From positions 310,001 to 374,000 of the forward strand of contig NZ_JAJQPD010000004.1 of assembly GCF_021228295.1 (NCBI RefSeq): a stretch of 64,000 nt of DNA, given 5' to 3'. The notes under the pieces are model-generated. The model saw only the letters and a list, made by a program, of their open reading frames with translations, did not search any database and was not told the DNA's origin. Each line of letters starts with the position of its first letter. The first letter of the stretch is position 1. Position numbers and translations under genes: made by a program. Below, in pieces: positions 27,910-36,318 of this stretch. This DNA is from Agromyces humatus. GTDB lineage: Bacteria; Actinomycetota; Actinomycetes; Actinomycetales; Microbacteriaceae.

Positions 27910-28269
27910 ATGAAGAAATGGACACGCTGGGAGGACTGGGTGGCGATCGCCGTCGGCATCGTCGTGGCCGTGTCCGCGCTGCTCATGCCCCCGATGGGGT
28001 CATCGCTCGCGCTCATGCTCACGCTCGGCGCTCTGTTGATCGTCTCAGGTGTCGTGAACCTCGCGATGCCGGGCATGGTCGCCATGGAGTACGTGCAGGG
28101 TGCCCTCGGCCTGCTGCTGATCGTCTCGCCGTGGATCGGCGGATACGCAGACCCGATGACCTTCGGTCCCGCCTGGATGTCGTGGATCGGTGGAGCCGTC
28201 GTCGTCATCGTCGCCGCCCTCGCCATCCGCCCGAGCATGAAGGCGCATCACGACGCGATCACGCACTGA
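27910..28269 (+). CDS. SPW repeat membrane protein
   Basis: This 119-aa protein has four hydrophobic segments arranged as two similar halves: WEDWVAIAVGIVVAVSAL and a later SPWIGGYAD, the SPW motif that names the family. The family is found in actinobacteria and its function is unknown. GGAGGAGG about 8 nt upstream fixes the ATG at 27910. It is followed by the TetR gene and preceded by a promoter with a TetR-like dyad, so it is probably the regulator's main target. Confidence 0.8.
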   Translation: MKKWTRWEDWVAIAVGIVVAVSALLMPPMGSSLALMLTLGALLIVSGVVNLAMPGMVAMEYVQGALGLLLIVSPWIGGYADPMTFGPAWMSWIGGAVVVIVAALAIRPSMKAHHDAITH

Positions 28270-28351
28270 GCCGATCACGCACTGAACACCTATTCGAAAC
28301 CGGGGACGGCGCGCACGCGTCCGTCCCCCTTACCGTTCGAGAGAGCAGACC

Positions 28352-28933
28352 ATGACCGAACCGCCCGGTACGCGTGAGCGCATCCTCGACGCCGCAGAGC
28401 GGCTCTTCGCCGAGCGCGGCTTCGATGCGACGCCGACGTCGATCATCGCTGGAGCGGCGGGGGTGCCGAAGGGGCTGTTGTTCTACTACTTCCCGACGAA
28501 GCACGACCTGCTGCGGGCGCTGGTGTCAGAGCGGCTCGACCTCGGACCCATCGACCCCGGCGCACTGGTCGAACCCGGTGATCCGGTCGGCGCCCTGCTG
28601 AACCTGTCGAAGGCCCTCTCCGACATCCAGGCCGAGTCGGCGGTGCTCGGCGTCATCGTCTGGCGCGAGCAGCGTACCCATCCCGACGTGCGGGCGAAAC
28701 TGCGCGAGTACCGGCATCAGGTGCAGGGCATCGTCGAGCGGGTGCTGCGCGGCAGCGTGCTCGCCCCGATCACGACGCGCGCCCTGCACGCCGCTGCTGC
28801 TGCCTGGGTGGCGATTCTGTCGATCCGGCCGCACGCCGACCACGGGGAGTCAGGCGAGGACGCCGGAATCGACCTGCGCGCGCTCGCTGAGCTCATCTGC
28901 GCCGGGCTCGACGCCTCGCCCGCCCCCGCGTGA
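28352..28933 (+). CDS. TetR family transcriptional regulator
   Basis: The 193-aa protein has the family's N-terminal helix-turn-helix: RERILDAAERLFAERGFDAT, then IIAGAAGVPKGLLFYYFPTK. The C-terminal ligand domain is all-helical and gives no clue to the ligand. It is 82 bp downstream of the SPW gene and likely represses it and itself through the dyad at 27833. Its last 84 bp overlap the convergent membrane gene at 28850. Confidence 0.88.
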   Translation: MTEPPGTRERILDAAERLFAERGFDATPTSIIAGAAGVPKGLLFYYFPTKHDLLRALVSERLDLGPIDPGALVEPGDPVGALLNLSKALSDIQAESAVLGVIVWREQRTHPDVRAKLREYRHQVQGIVERVLRGSVLAPITTRALHAAAAAWVAILSIRPHADHGESGEDAGIDLRALAELICAGLDASPAPA

Positions 28934-29212
28934 CCTCGAACCGCTGCCCGTCGCGGCACGACGCGCACGCACGCACAGCACGAGCATGATGCCGCACGAC
29001 ACGAGGTAGAACGTGTGCAGCGCCCAGATCGGCCCGAACGGCAGGCTGAACACGTACCACGAGTAGGCCACGTTCGCCGCGTTGATCATCAGCATGCTCG
29101 ACAGACTGTACGACGTGACATCCCGGGTGCGCAGCGCCTTGCGCAGCATCGGCAGATTGCTGACCGCGAAGACCACGGTCGAGATCGTGCCGGCGAGGAT
29201 CGGGATGTCCAT
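28850..29212 (-). CDS. SemiSWEET/PQ-loop-like small membrane protein
   Basis: This 120-aa protein has three hydrophobic segments: IPILAGTISTVVFAVSNLPM, LSSMLMINAANVAYSWYVF and ALHTFYLVSCGIMLVLCV. The first carries the NLP turn typical of SWEET/semiSWEET transporters, which would work as dimers for sugars or similar solutes. The last ~35 residues are low-complexity and fall in the overlap with the TetR gene. The ATG at 29212 is preferred: TAGCGT stands 7 nt before it, indicating a leaderless mRNA. Confidence 0.6.
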   Translation of the reverse strand: MDIPILAGTISTVVFAVSNLPMLRKALRTRDVTSYSLSSMLMINAANVAYSWYVFSLPFGPIWALHTFYLVSCGIMLVLCVRARRAATGSGSRSRGGGRGVEPGADELSERAQVDSGVLA

Positions 29213-29314
29213 GACCAGAACGCTAGGCGCGACATCCGCTCGCCGCGTCGGCCGAACCACGCATCTTGATCTGCCGGCCGTATGGGTAGATCTATGTAGG
29301 CCGACGCTCAGCGG

Positions 29315-29680
29315 TCAGCGTGGCTTCCCGTCGAGTCGGGCGTCGATCTGCGCCTTCCGCTCGGCGAGGATGCGTCGCAGCAGGTCATCGGGAACCGGGT
29401 GTGCGGCGGTGAATTGGAGTGCACCCGGCGACCAGGTGAACTCGCCGAGTTCGGCGGCGAGGCCGGGCAGCACCTGCCCGCTGAACGGGTAGAGGCCGAG
29501 GTGCGCCTTCGCCTCCAGCACGGCAACGAACCCCTTGCCGCGATAGAGCAGCGCCGGCATGCCGTAGCTCTCGCCCTCGGTGACGTCGGGCGCGAGCTCG
29601 CGGGCCACGGCGATGACGTGCTCGAGTGCCGTGCGGTTCTCGCCCTCGCGCGCGGCCAGGTAGTCGGTGACGGTGCCCAT
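29315..29680 (-). CDS. DUF1801 (YdhG-like) small cytosolic protein
   Basis: The 121-aa protein matches the DUF1801 pattern: TVTDYLAAREGENRTALEHV, ESYGMPALLYRGKGFVAV and LGLYPFSGQVLP. Relatives resemble frataxin-like iron-binding folds and lack a firm function. A second in-frame ATG lies three codons upstream (29689); 29680 is favoured because AGGA then stands 8 nt before the start. No operon partner is evident. Confidence 0.75.
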   Translation of the reverse strand: MGTVTDYLAAREGENRTALEHVIAVARELAPDVTEGESYGMPALLYRGKGFVAVLEAKAHLGLYPFSGQVLPGLAAELGEFTWSPGALQFTAAHPVPDDLLRRILAERKAQIDARLDGKPR

Positions 29681-29715
29681 GGCGGGCATCCTACTCGCGG
29701 GGCTATTCTCGCCAC

Positions 29716-29988
29716 ATGGTCGTCCGAGTGCGCGTGACCGTGCAGGGTGCAGTGCACGGTGTGGGGTTCAGGTTCGGCACCCGTGTCGAGGCGCAGCGGC
29801 TCGGCGTCGCCGGCTGGGTGCGCAACCGATCCGATGGCGCGGTCGAGGCCGAACTCGAAGGCGAGGCCTCGGCCGTGAATTCGATGCTGGCGTGGTTCGA
29901 CGAGGGGCCGCCCGGCGCCAGTGTCACGATGCTCACGACCACCGATCTCACGCCGACGGGCGAACAGGGGTTCCAGATCAGGTCGTGA
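29716..29988 (+). CDS. acyP: Acylphosphatase
   Basis: The 90-aa protein has both acylphosphatase signatures: VTVQGAVHGVGFRF with the phosphate-binding Arg19, and GVAGWVRNRSDGAVEAELEG with catalytic Asn37. It hydrolyses acyl-phosphates such as acetyl- or carbamoyl-phosphate. TATTCT 6 nt before the ATG and the lack of a ribosome site indicate a leaderless transcript. The full normal length is present. Confidence 0.95.
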   Translation: MVVRVRVTVQGAVHGVGFRFGTRVEAQRLGVAGWVRNRSDGAVEAELEGEASAVNSMLAWFDEGPPGASVTMLTTTDLTPTGEQGFQIRS

Positions 29989-29994
29989 ACCAGC

Positions 29995-31617
29995 TCACAC
30001 GAGCCCGTTCTCGTACGCGTACGCGGTGGCCGCCGCCCGAGTCGAGAGGCTGAGCTTGCCGAAGATGTTGCTGACGTGACGCGCGACGGTCTTCTCGCTG
30101 AGTGAGAGCCGCTCGCCGATCGCGCGATTGGTGAGCCCCGTCGACACGAGGCGCAGCACCTCGACCTCGCGCGGCGTGAGCACCCCGGCGCGACGATCTC
30201 CGACCAGGTCGTCGAGCTCGGCGAGCGCGGGGTTCGCGCCGAGCGCGACGAACACCTCGCGTGCGCCCCTGAGCTGCACGAGTGCGGCGTCGCGATCGCC
30301 GAGCTCGAGCAGGGCGCGTGCTGCCGAGACCCTGCTTCTCGCGCGTTCGTACCGGGCGCCGAGCCCTTCCCAGGCATCGACGGCGGCGCGCGCGGCGACG
30401 AGCGACCCCGACGGATCGCCCTCAGCGAGCAGCACCCGCGCCTCGGCGGCGGCGACGGTTGCGGCGAGCAGCGCGGTGGGCGTCGAGCGGCTCGCCTCGT
30501 GGAGCTCGTCGACGGCGCGGCGAGCCGCTTCGGCATCACCCGACGCGACCTCGATCTCGATGACGGCAGGCAACAGGAATCGCCGGGTGAACGGGTCGGC
30601 ACCCGCGACGGTGCGCCGGATCTCGTCCTGCGCGACGCTCGTACGCCCGAGGGTGAGATGCAGCAGGGCGAGACCCGGTTGGGGCTCCCACCCCGATTCG
30701 CCGGCACGCCGATACGACTCCTCGGCGGTGTGGAAGGCGCCGCGCAGCCGCGCGAGCTCGGCCAACTGGTAGGGCGCACCGTAGACGGCCCGATAGTCGC
30801 CCGCGCGGAAGCGTGACAGCGCGTGCTCCGCCGCGGTGGCCGCCTCGGCCCAGGCGCCGCGCAGCAGCAGCAGCCCGGCTTCGAGCGCATGGCGCTGGCC
30901 GCTGAACGTGATCAACTCGGGCTGCTCACGGCACCATCGATCGAGCACGCTCAACCATTCGGTGGCCCGTGCCACGTCGAACGCCATGACCGCGTCCGAG
31001 ATCATGGCGCAGGACATGACGCCGGTCGGCACCGGTGCGATCTCGCCGGCCGCGATCGCGGTCATCGCACGGTCGAAGCATCCGAATCCGTCGGCGATCG
31101 CCCCGAGTTCGATCAGCGACTTGCCGAGTCCGAGCGAGGCGAACGATGCGAGTTCGCCGTCGCCGTGGCGCTCGGCGATCGCGATCACCTCCTCGAACGC
31201 CTGCCTCGCCTCGACCGGATTCCCGCTGCCGAGCTGCGCAACCGCCGGCGCCAATCGCGCGAACCCGGCGAGCGAGCCCGGCTCCGCCATCGCGCTCGCG
31301 AGCCGCATCGCGCGCGCGCCCCACGCAACCGAGCGCGTGAAGTCCCCGAGTTCGATCAGGTTGAGCGCGAGCCAGCCGGCCGTGCGCACCGCACCCACGG
31401 CGTCGTCATCGGCGAGATGCGCCTCGTACGCCCGCGAGAGCGCGTCGACCGACGCGGGCGGCTCGCCCCGGAGGAGCGCGACCGTTCCGAGCAGCTCGAG
31501 ATCGGATGCTCCGAGCCCGCCGGTCGCGTCGACGCCCGCCAGCCGCTCATACGCGTCGGCCCAGCGCCGATCGGCCGCGGCCGCGCGGCCCGCATCGAGT
31601 GCGCTGGACGAGGTCAT
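29995..31617 (-). CDS. TPR-containing LuxR family transcriptional regulator
   Basis: The 540-aa protein is mostly Ala-rich helical repeats (TPR-like) ending in a LuxR helix-turn-helix (LTPREVEVLRLVSTGLTNRA, then SLSEKTVARHVSNIFGKL, about residues 478-530). It resembles the C-terminal half of LAL regulators but lacks the N-terminal ATPase. The start at 31617 has GGGGGAGC before it. The gene ends 6 bp from the convergent acylphosphatase gene. Ligand and target genes are unknown; the divergent hydrolase at 31791 is a candidate target. Confidence 0.8.
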   Translation of the reverse strand: MTSSSALDAGRAAAADRRWADAYERLAGVDATGGLGASDLELLGTVALLRGEPPASVDALSRAYEAHLADDDAVGAVRTAGWLALNLIELGDFTRSVAWGARAMRLASAMAEPGSLAGFARLAPAVAQLGSGNPVEARQAFEEVIAIAERHGDGELASFASLGLGKSLIELGAIADGFGCFDRAMTAIAAGEIAPVPTGVMSCAMISDAVMAFDVARATEWLSVLDRWCREQPELITFSGQRHALEAGLLLLRGAWAEAATAAEHALSRFRAGDYRAVYGAPYQLAELARLRGAFHTAEESYRRAGESGWEPQPGLALLHLTLGRTSVAQDEIRRTVAGADPFTRRFLLPAVIEIEVASGDAEAARRAVDELHEASRSTPTALLAATVAAAEARVLLAEGDPSGSLVAARAAVDAWEGLGARYERARSRVSAARALLELGDRDAALVQLRGAREVFVALGANPALAELDDLVGDRRAGVLTPREVEVLRLVSTGLTNRAIGERLSLSEKTVARHVSNIFGKLSLSTRAAATAYAYENGLV

Positions 31618-31790
31618 GTCGCTCCCCCGCCGGCTGCGACACGCTCGGGCCGACGCCGGCGCCCGTCGGTCGTGCGGGAACCGTACCGCCGAATCGTCGG
31701 GCTCCGCAAGGCCTCGCACCTGCTGTTCCCAACGGCCTCGAGCATGTACGGGCCCGCGCATGGCGGGCCATGCGGGAGTACGATCACGCC

Positions 31791-32582
31791 ATGGAGACGG
31801 TGCGCGTCGACGGCATCGACATCGCGTACCGGCACAGCGGGGCCGGCACCCCGATCGTGCTGCTGCACGGCGCGTTCGGCGACTCGGGCGATTGGGCGAG
31901 CGACCTCGCGACGCTCTCGACCGACCACGAGGTCGTCGCCTGGGACGCGCCGGGCTGCGGCGGGTCGAGCGACGTGCCGGCCGACTGGTCGGATCGGGAT
32001 TGGTCGGCTGCGCTCGCCGGGTTCATCACCGAACTCGGGCTCGATCGCCCGGTCGTATGCGGCCTCTCGCTCGGGTCGGTGCTGACATTGCTGCTCGCCC
32101 GCGATCACCCCGGTGTTCCTCGTGCGCTCGTCCTCGCGGGTGCGTACGCCGGCTGGGTCGGGTCGCTCTCGGCTGCCGAGCTCGATCGCCGCGTGGCCGC
32201 GGTCGAGGCGACCATCGACCTGCCGCCCGAGGACTGGGCCGATGCGTTCCTCGAGTCGGTGTACCCACCCGATGCTCCGGCCGATCGCGTCGCGAGCGCC
32301 CGAGCGGCGCTGCTCGCGTGGCGACCGGCGACCACGAGGGCGCTGCTCTCCTCGCTCGTCCTCCTCGATCTCCGACCCGCGCTGCCGCACATCGAAGTGC
32401 CGACGCTCGTGGTGCGCGGCGAGGCGGATCAGCGAAGCCCGTGGCGCGCCGCGCTCGCGATCGCGCGAGCGATCCCCGATGCCCGCTTCGTCGAATTGCG
32501 CGGCCTGGGCCACGACTGCGCGGGGCCGGAGTTCGACGCGCTCGTCCGCGACTTCGTCGCCCGGCTTCAGGCAACGGCCTGA
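31791..32582 (+). CDS. Alpha/beta hydrolase
   Basis: The 263-aa protein has PIVLLHGAFGDSGDW (oxyanion hole), the nucleophile elbow GLSLGS with Ser in the centre, a late Asp in VVRGEADQRSP and His in LRGLGHDCAG, giving a full Ser-Asp-His triad. Substrate classes for this family are too broad to choose. The ATG at 31791 is used; another in-frame ATG lies at 31770. It is divergent from the LuxR-type regulator across 173 bp. Confidence 0.85.
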   Translation: METVRVDGIDIAYRHSGAGTPIVLLHGAFGDSGDWASDLATLSTDHEVVAWDAPGCGGSSDVPADWSDRDWSAALAGFITELGLDRPVVCGLSLGSVLTLLLARDHPGVPRALVLAGAYAGWVGSLSAAELDRRVAAVEATIDLPPEDWADAFLESVYPPDAPADRVASARAALLAWRPATTRALLSSLVLLDLRPALPHIEVPTLVVRGEADQRSPWRAALAIARAIPDARFVELRGLGHDCAGPEFDALVRDFVARLQATA

Positions 32583-32588
32583 GGCCCG

Positions 32589-32633
32589 AGCACGACGAAG
32601 GGCCCACCGGCGAACCGGCGAGCCCTTCGTGCT
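32589..32633. terminator. Bidirectional hairpin between the hydrolase and rplA genes
   Basis: AGCACGACGAAGGGC (32589-32603) pairs with GCCCTTCGTGCT (32622-32633) with a small bulge. It lies between two convergent stop codons and probably ends both transcripts. Confidence 0.65.
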
Positions 32634-32669
32634 GGTCTCGATACGGCGCTGGCGCGCCCACTCGACCGG
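32634..32669. repeat. REP-like unit (family A)
   Basis: GGTCTCGATACGGCGCTGGC then GCGCCCACTCGACCGG. This is a near-consensus single copy abutting the terminator downstream of rplA. Confidence 0.7.
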
Positions 32670-32676
32670 TGAAACG

Positions 32677-33366
32677 CTAGATGGCGTTGACGTCCAGCGG
32701 GATGCCGGGGCCGAACGTGGTCGACACGGCACCCTTCTGGATGTAACGGCCCTTGGAGCTCGACGGCTTGAGACGCACGACCTCTTCGAGCGCGGCCTTG
32801 GCGTTCTCCTCGAGCTGCTCGACCGAGAACGACGCCTTGCCGACGACGAAGTGCACGTTGGCGTGCTTGTCGACGCGGAACTCGATCTTGCCGCCCTTGA
32901 TGTCGGAGACGGCCTGGCCCACGTTCGGGGTCACGGTGCCGGTCTTCGGGTTGGGCATGAGGCCGCGGGGGCCGAGCACCTTGCCGAGACGACCGACCTG
33001 GCCCATGAGCTCGGGGGTCGAGACGGCGGAGTCGAACGCGGTGTAGCCACCGGCGACCTTCTCGATGAGCTCGGCGCCGCCGACCTCGTCGGCGCCGGCT
33101 GCGATCGCCGCCTCGGCCGCGGGGCCGGTCGCGAACACGATGACGCGGGCGGTCTTGCCGGTGCCGTGCGGAAGGATGACGGTGCCGCGCACCATCTGGT
33201 CGGCCTTGCGGGGGTCGACGCCGAGCTTCAGCGCGACCTCGACGGTGGAGTCGAACTTCGCCGAGCCGGTCTGCTTGGCGAGGGCGACGGCCTCGTTCGG
33301 GGTGTAGTACTTGCCGGCCTCGATCTTCTCGACCGCGGCCCGGTAGGCCTTGGACTTCTGTGCCAT
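32677..33366 (-). CDS. rplA: 50S ribosomal protein L1
   Basis: The 229-aa protein is full length for L1. Recognisable segments include [40 protein letters not shown] (the RNA-binding signature) and [20 protein letters not shown]. It binds 23S rRNA at the L1 stalk and in many bacteria represses its own operon. AAGGAG precedes the ATG at 33366. It follows rplK, separated by 145 bp that include a palindromic repeat. Confidence 0.98.
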   Translation of the reverse strand: MAQKSKAYRAAVEKIEAGKYYTPNEAVALAKQTGSAKFDSTVEVALKLGVDPRKADQMVRGTVILPHGTGKTARVIVFATGPAAEAAIAAGADEVGGAELIEKVAGGYTAFDSAVSTPELMGQVGRLGKVLGPRGLMPNPKTGTVTPNVGQAVSDIKGGKIEFRVDKHANVHFVVGKASFSVEQLEENAKAALEEVVRLKPSSSKGRYIQKGAVSTTFGPGIPLDVNAI

Positions 33367-33462
33367 GTTGGTTCTCCTTGAGAGAGTGTGGTCATCTGCG
33401 CCTGGCGGGCGCTGCCACGAGTGTGAGTTCTGGTGAGCGGATGCCGCGACATCCGTCGGTCC

Positions 33463-33503
33463 GTGGGTTTCGAGACGGTCGCTGCGCGCCCTGCTCAACC
33501 CAC
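33463..33503. repeat. REP-like unit (family A) between rplK and rplA
   Basis: GTGGGTTTCGAGACGGTCGC then TGCGCGCCCTGCTCAACCCAC, with GTGGGTT/AACCCAC ends. In the transcript it would form a stem between the two ribosomal protein genes. Confidence 0.65.
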
Positions 33504-33511
33504 TGGTGGGC

Positions 33512-33940
33512 CTATTCGACCGTGATGCCCATCGAGCGGGCGGTGCCCGCGATGATCTTCGACGCGGCGTCGAGGTCGTTCGCGTTGAGGTCGACCATCT
33601 TCGCCTCGGCGATCTCGCGCACCTGCGCCTGGGTCAGCTTGCCGACCTTGGTGGTGTGCGGGACGCCCGAGCCCTTGGCGACGCCGGCGGCCTTCTTGAT
33701 GAGCTCGGCGGCGGGCGGGGTCTTCAGGATGAAGGTGAACGAGCGGTCTTCGTAGACCGTGATCTCGACGGGGATGACGTTGCCGCGCTGGGCTTCGGTC
33801 GCCGCGTTGTAGGCCTTGCAGAACTCCATGATGTTCACGCCGTGCTGACCCAGGGCCGGGCCGATGGGCGGGGCCGGGTTGGCGGCGCCGGCCTTGATCT
33901 GAAGCTTGATCAGACCAGTGACCTTCTTCTTCGGTGCCAT
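33512..33940 (-). CDS. rplK: 50S ribosomal protein L11
   Basis: The 142-aa protein has the normal length and the L11 sequence: [20 protein letters not shown] at the N terminus and [20 protein letters not shown] near the C terminus. It forms the GTPase-associated centre with 23S rRNA. AGAGAGAAA precedes the ATG at 33940. It lies between nusG and rplA, with a long spacer (227 bp) from nusG that contains repeats and promoter-like AT-rich sequence, so rplK-rplA may have its own promoter. Confidence 0.98.
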   Translation of the reverse strand: MAPKKKVTGLIKLQIKAGAANPAPPIGPALGQHGVNIMEFCKAYNAATEAQRGNVIPVEITVYEDRSFTFILKTPPAAELIKKAAGVAKGSGVPHTTKVGKLTQAQVREIAEAKMVDLNANDLDAASKIIAGTARSMGITVE

Positions 33941-33963
33941 GATTTCTCTCTTTCTGTTCGAAC

Positions 33964-33994
33964 GCCCGCCCCTGAGCTTGTCGAAGGGCGGGGC
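33964..33994. repeat. Palindromic repeat of the CCTGAGCTTGTCGAAGG type (family B)
   Basis: GCCCGCCC and GGGCGGGGC enclose CTGAGCTTGTCGAA. This is a second short palindrome type, distinct from family A, and one of few copies visible in the window. It lies in the leader of rplK. Confidence 0.55.
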
Positions 33995-34040
33995 ACTCTC
34001 CCGCAGGCCCGGCGGATCCGGGATGCGGTGGTTTGGGGGT

Positions 34041-34058
34041 TTGTGCGCGCGCGCACAA
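34041..34058. promoter_or_regulatory. 18-bp alternating purine-pyrimidine palindrome upstream of rplK
   Basis: TTGTGCGCGCGCGCACAA is perfectly symmetric with an alternating TGTGCGCGCGCGCACA core. It stands next to the AT-rich patch that reads TTATCATTGACA on the minus strand, about 100 bp before rplK. It may be an operator or a site prone to Z-DNA. Confidence 0.4.
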
Positions 34059-34082
34059 CCTGTCAATGATAACGGAAAGTCG

Positions 34083-34156
34083 CCGGTCGGGTAGCGAAGC
34101 GTATCGAGACCCCCTGCGAGGGTCTCGATACGGCGCTGGCGCGCCTACTCGACCGG
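34083..34156. repeat. REP-like palindromic pair (family A), closest to consensus
   Basis: CCGGTCGGGTAGCGAAGCGT...CGAGACCC (34083-34112) faces GGGTCTCGATACGGCGCTGG...CTCGACCGG (34120-34156). The pair forms a long stem directly after the nusG stop, between nusG and rplK. Confidence 0.75.
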
Positions 34157-34167
34157 CGACAGAGGTT

Positions 34168-35094
34168 CTACAGCTTCGTGACCTGGTCGAAGCTGAGTTC
34201 GACCGGGGTCTCGCGTTCGAAGAGCGAGACGAGCACGGTGAGCTTGCCGCTCTCGGGCTTGATCTCGCTGATCGTGCCGGGAAGGCCCGCGAACGAGCCG
34301 TCCTTGATGGTGATGGTCTCGCCGACCTCGAAGTCGACCTCGGCGGGAAGCTGGCGGGCGGCACCGGAGGCTGCGCCGGCCTTCGCGCCCTTGGCGGGGG
34401 CGACGTCCTTGATCTCGACGAGGCTCTTCAGCATGCCGAAGGACTCTTCGAAGCGAAGCGGGGTCGGGTTGTGCGCGTTGCCCACGAAGCCGGTGACGCC
34501 GGGGGTGTGGCGGATGACCGACCAGCTCTCTTCGTTGAGCTCCATGCGCACGAGCACGTAGCCGGGGATGCGTACGCGAGTGACCATCTTGCGCTGGCCG
34601 TTCTTGATCTCGACGACGTCTTCCATCGGCACTTCGACCTGGTAGATGTAGTCGGCCATGGCCATCGACTCGCGGCGCTGTTCGATGTTCGCCTTCACGC
34701 GACGCTCGAACCCGGCGTAGGAGTGGATGACGTACCACTTGCCCGGGAGGAACCGCAGCTCGGCGCGGAACTCGGCGTAGGGGTCGGTGGTCTCTTCTTC
34801 TTCTTCGGTGACGGCCTCGAAGGCGGCCTCGGCCTCTTCGGGCGAGTCGATGTCGAGGGCGTCGTCGATGACGGCGTCGGCCTCGGGGTCGTTCGACTCG
34901 GCCATGGCGTCGAGCACGGCATCGAGGTCGACCTCGTTGCCCTCGTCGTCGACGACGTGCACCGCACGCTGCTCGGCGGGCTCGACTGAGTTCTCGTCGT
35001 GCTCGAGCGAGTTGCCCGTCTGGGCCTCGTCGTCTTCGGCCGACTGCTCGGCGGCAGTGGCCCAGTCGACGTCGTCGCGCTCAATCTTTGACAC
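34168..35094 (-). CDS. nusG: Transcription termination/antitermination factor NusG with acidic N-terminal extension
   Basis: The 308-aa protein has the NGN domain ([20 protein letters not shown], about residues 120-240) and the KOW domain at the C terminus ([20 protein letters not shown]). It binds RNA polymerase and links it to Rho or the ribosome. The first ~115 residues are very rich in Asp, Glu and Ala and are absent from E. coli NusG (181 aa); such extensions are known in actinobacteria. The start is taken as the GTG at 35094, with AAAGGA about 10 nt upstream. Confidence 0.96.
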   Translation of the reverse strand: MSKIERDDVDWATAAEQSAEDDEAQTGNSLEHDENSVEPAEQRAVHVVDDEGNEVDLDAVLDAMAESNDPEADAVIDDALDIDSPEEAEAAFEAVTEEEEETTDPYAEFRAELRFLPGKWYVIHSYAGFERRVKANIEQRRESMAMADYIYQVEVPMEDVVEIKNGQRKMVTRVRIPGYVLVRMELNEESWSVIRHTPGVTGFVGNAHNPTPLRFEESFGMLKSLVEIKDVAPAKGAKAGAASGAARQLPAEVDFEVGETITIKDGSFAGLPGTISEIKPESGKLTVLVSLFERETPVELSFDQVTKL

Positions 35095-35164
35095 TTGTCT
35101 CAATCCTTTTTCTTGCGTGCGCCTGCGGCGAACCGGATACCTCGAGCCGTAGGCCCGATCAGGC

Positions 35165-35434
35165 CTAGCCCGTTCCGAAGACGTACAGCACCAGCCACCC
35201 GAACAGTTGGTCGAGCCCGTAGACGATCGCCATCATGATGATGACGAACACGAGCACGACGACGGTGAAGCTGAAGAGCTCTCTGCGGGTCGGAGTGACG
35301 ACCTTCTTCAGTTCAGCGATGACCTGCCGGATGAACAATGCAATGCGCGAAAAGGGATTCCGCTGCGCCGCGCGATCGCGCTTCGCGTTGGCGACGACGT
35401 CTTCACTCGGCTCGTCGATTACTTTTCGTGCCAC
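35165..35434 (-). CDS. secE: Preprotein translocase subunit SecE
   Basis: The 89-aa protein has a polar N terminus, the conserved amphipathic helix [20 protein letters not shown] and a single membrane segment ([20 protein letters not shown]). It clamps SecY in the Sec translocon. The GTG at 35434 is preferred because AAAGGTG lies about 9 nt upstream; an ATG ten codons earlier (35464) has no ribosome site and would lie only 10 bp from the tRNA. It sits between tRNA-Trp and nusG, the usual actinobacterial order. Confidence 0.96.
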   Translation of the reverse strand: MARKVIDEPSEDVVANAKRDRAAQRNPFSRIALFIRQVIAELKKVVTPTRRELFSFTVVVLVFVIIMMAIVYGLDQLFGWLVLYVFGTG

Positions 35435-35474
35435 TTCGTACACCTTTCGTGGGCCGGCATTCATCGCCGGCTCG

Positions 35475-35547
35475 CAGGGCGGACAGGACTCGAACCTGCA
35501 ACCTGCGGTTTTGGAGACCGCTGCTCTACCAATTGAGCCACCGCCCT
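35475..35547 (-). tRNA. trnW: tRNA-Trp (anticodon CCA)
   Basis: On the minus strand the 73-base gene folds as a cloverleaf: acceptor arms AGGGCGG/CCGCCCT, anticodon stem GCGGT/ACCGC around loop CTCCAAA (anticodon CCA), and T-loop GGTTCGAGTCC. The CCA end is not encoded. It is 40 bp upstream of secE and likely co-transcribed. Confidence 0.95.
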
Positions 35548-35861
35548 ATGGACGCCCGGAACTCTCCCGAACCTTCCACGAGTTGAGATTCGTACGACCC
35601 GACCCCCCAGAGCCCGTGAAAACAGGCGCAGTGAAGCTTGGCCGACTCAACAACCTCACCAAGTGTATGCGACCGCGTAGGCAGAGTAAAACTGAGCCGC
35701 CAAGCGGGCGGATGCCCCGGCTCGGGCAGCGGCATCCGTCCGGCAATCACGCGAACTGCATGATGACAGGCCCCGGCCGCGTGCCTACCGTCACGATCAG
35801 CACCACCGTGCGCGGCCGAACCGCGTCTCGCACCCTGACGAATGCAAGGGAGTTGTTCCAC
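35548..35861. other. Divergent intergenic region between tRNA-Trp operon and membrane gene
   Basis: These 314 bp hold no convincing gene. They contain the minus-strand promoter of the tRNA-Trp-secE-nusG block and the leader of the gene at 35862. No repeat of family A is present. Confidence 0.6.
35662..35690 (-). promoter_or_regulatory. Promoter of the tRNA-Trp-secE-nusG operon
   Basis: On the minus strand TTTACT (35690-35685) and TACACT (35667-35662) are separated by 17 bp. Both match four of six consensus bases, and the site lies about 115 bp before tRNA-Trp. Confidence 0.55.
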
Positions 35862-36272
35862 ATGAGTGACACCCAGGTGACCGGTTGGGTCGGATGGGGC
35901 TGGTTCGCCGGCATCGTCCTGCTGATCGCCGGTATCTTCGATGCCATCAGGGGGTTCATCGCCCTGCTCCAACCCGACAGCGCCTACTTCGTCGTCAACG
36001 GGAACCTGTTCCTGCTCGACGTGCAGGGATGGGGATGGTGGCACCTGATCATCGGCGTCCTGCTCATCCTCGTCGCGATCGCGCTCTTCACGGGGGCGAC
36101 CTGGGCGCGCGTCATCGCGATCATCCTCGCGGCGGTGAGCGCCATCAGCCAGCTCGCGCTGTTGCCGGCGCAGCCGTGGTGGTCGCTCATCGTGATCATC
36201 CTCGACATCTTCGTGATCTACGCGCTCACGGTGCACGGCAAGGAGATGAAGGCGGCTCGCGAGGGCGACTGA
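35862..36272 (+). CDS. DUF7144-like four-helix membrane protein
   Basis: The 136-aa protein has four hydrophobic helices: GWFAGIVLLIAGIFDAIRGF, WWHLIIGVLLILVAIALFTG, VIAIILAAVSAISQLALL and LIVIILDIFVIYALTVHG. This spacing and the GWGWW/QPWW motifs match a small actinobacterial membrane family of unknown function. AGGGAG lies about 12 nt before the ATG. It stands alone between the ribosomal block and the dGTPase gene. Confidence 0.75.
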   Translation: MSDTQVTGWVGWGWFAGIVLLIAGIFDAIRGFIALLQPDSAYFVVNGNLFLLDVQGWGWWHLIIGVLLILVAIALFTGATWARVIAIILAAVSAISQLALLPAQPWWSLIVIILDIFVIYALTVHGKEMKAAREGD

Positions 36273-36318
36273 CGTCGGGGCCCCGGTCGACTCGGCGGCA
36301 TGCGCCTAGATTGGGCGT

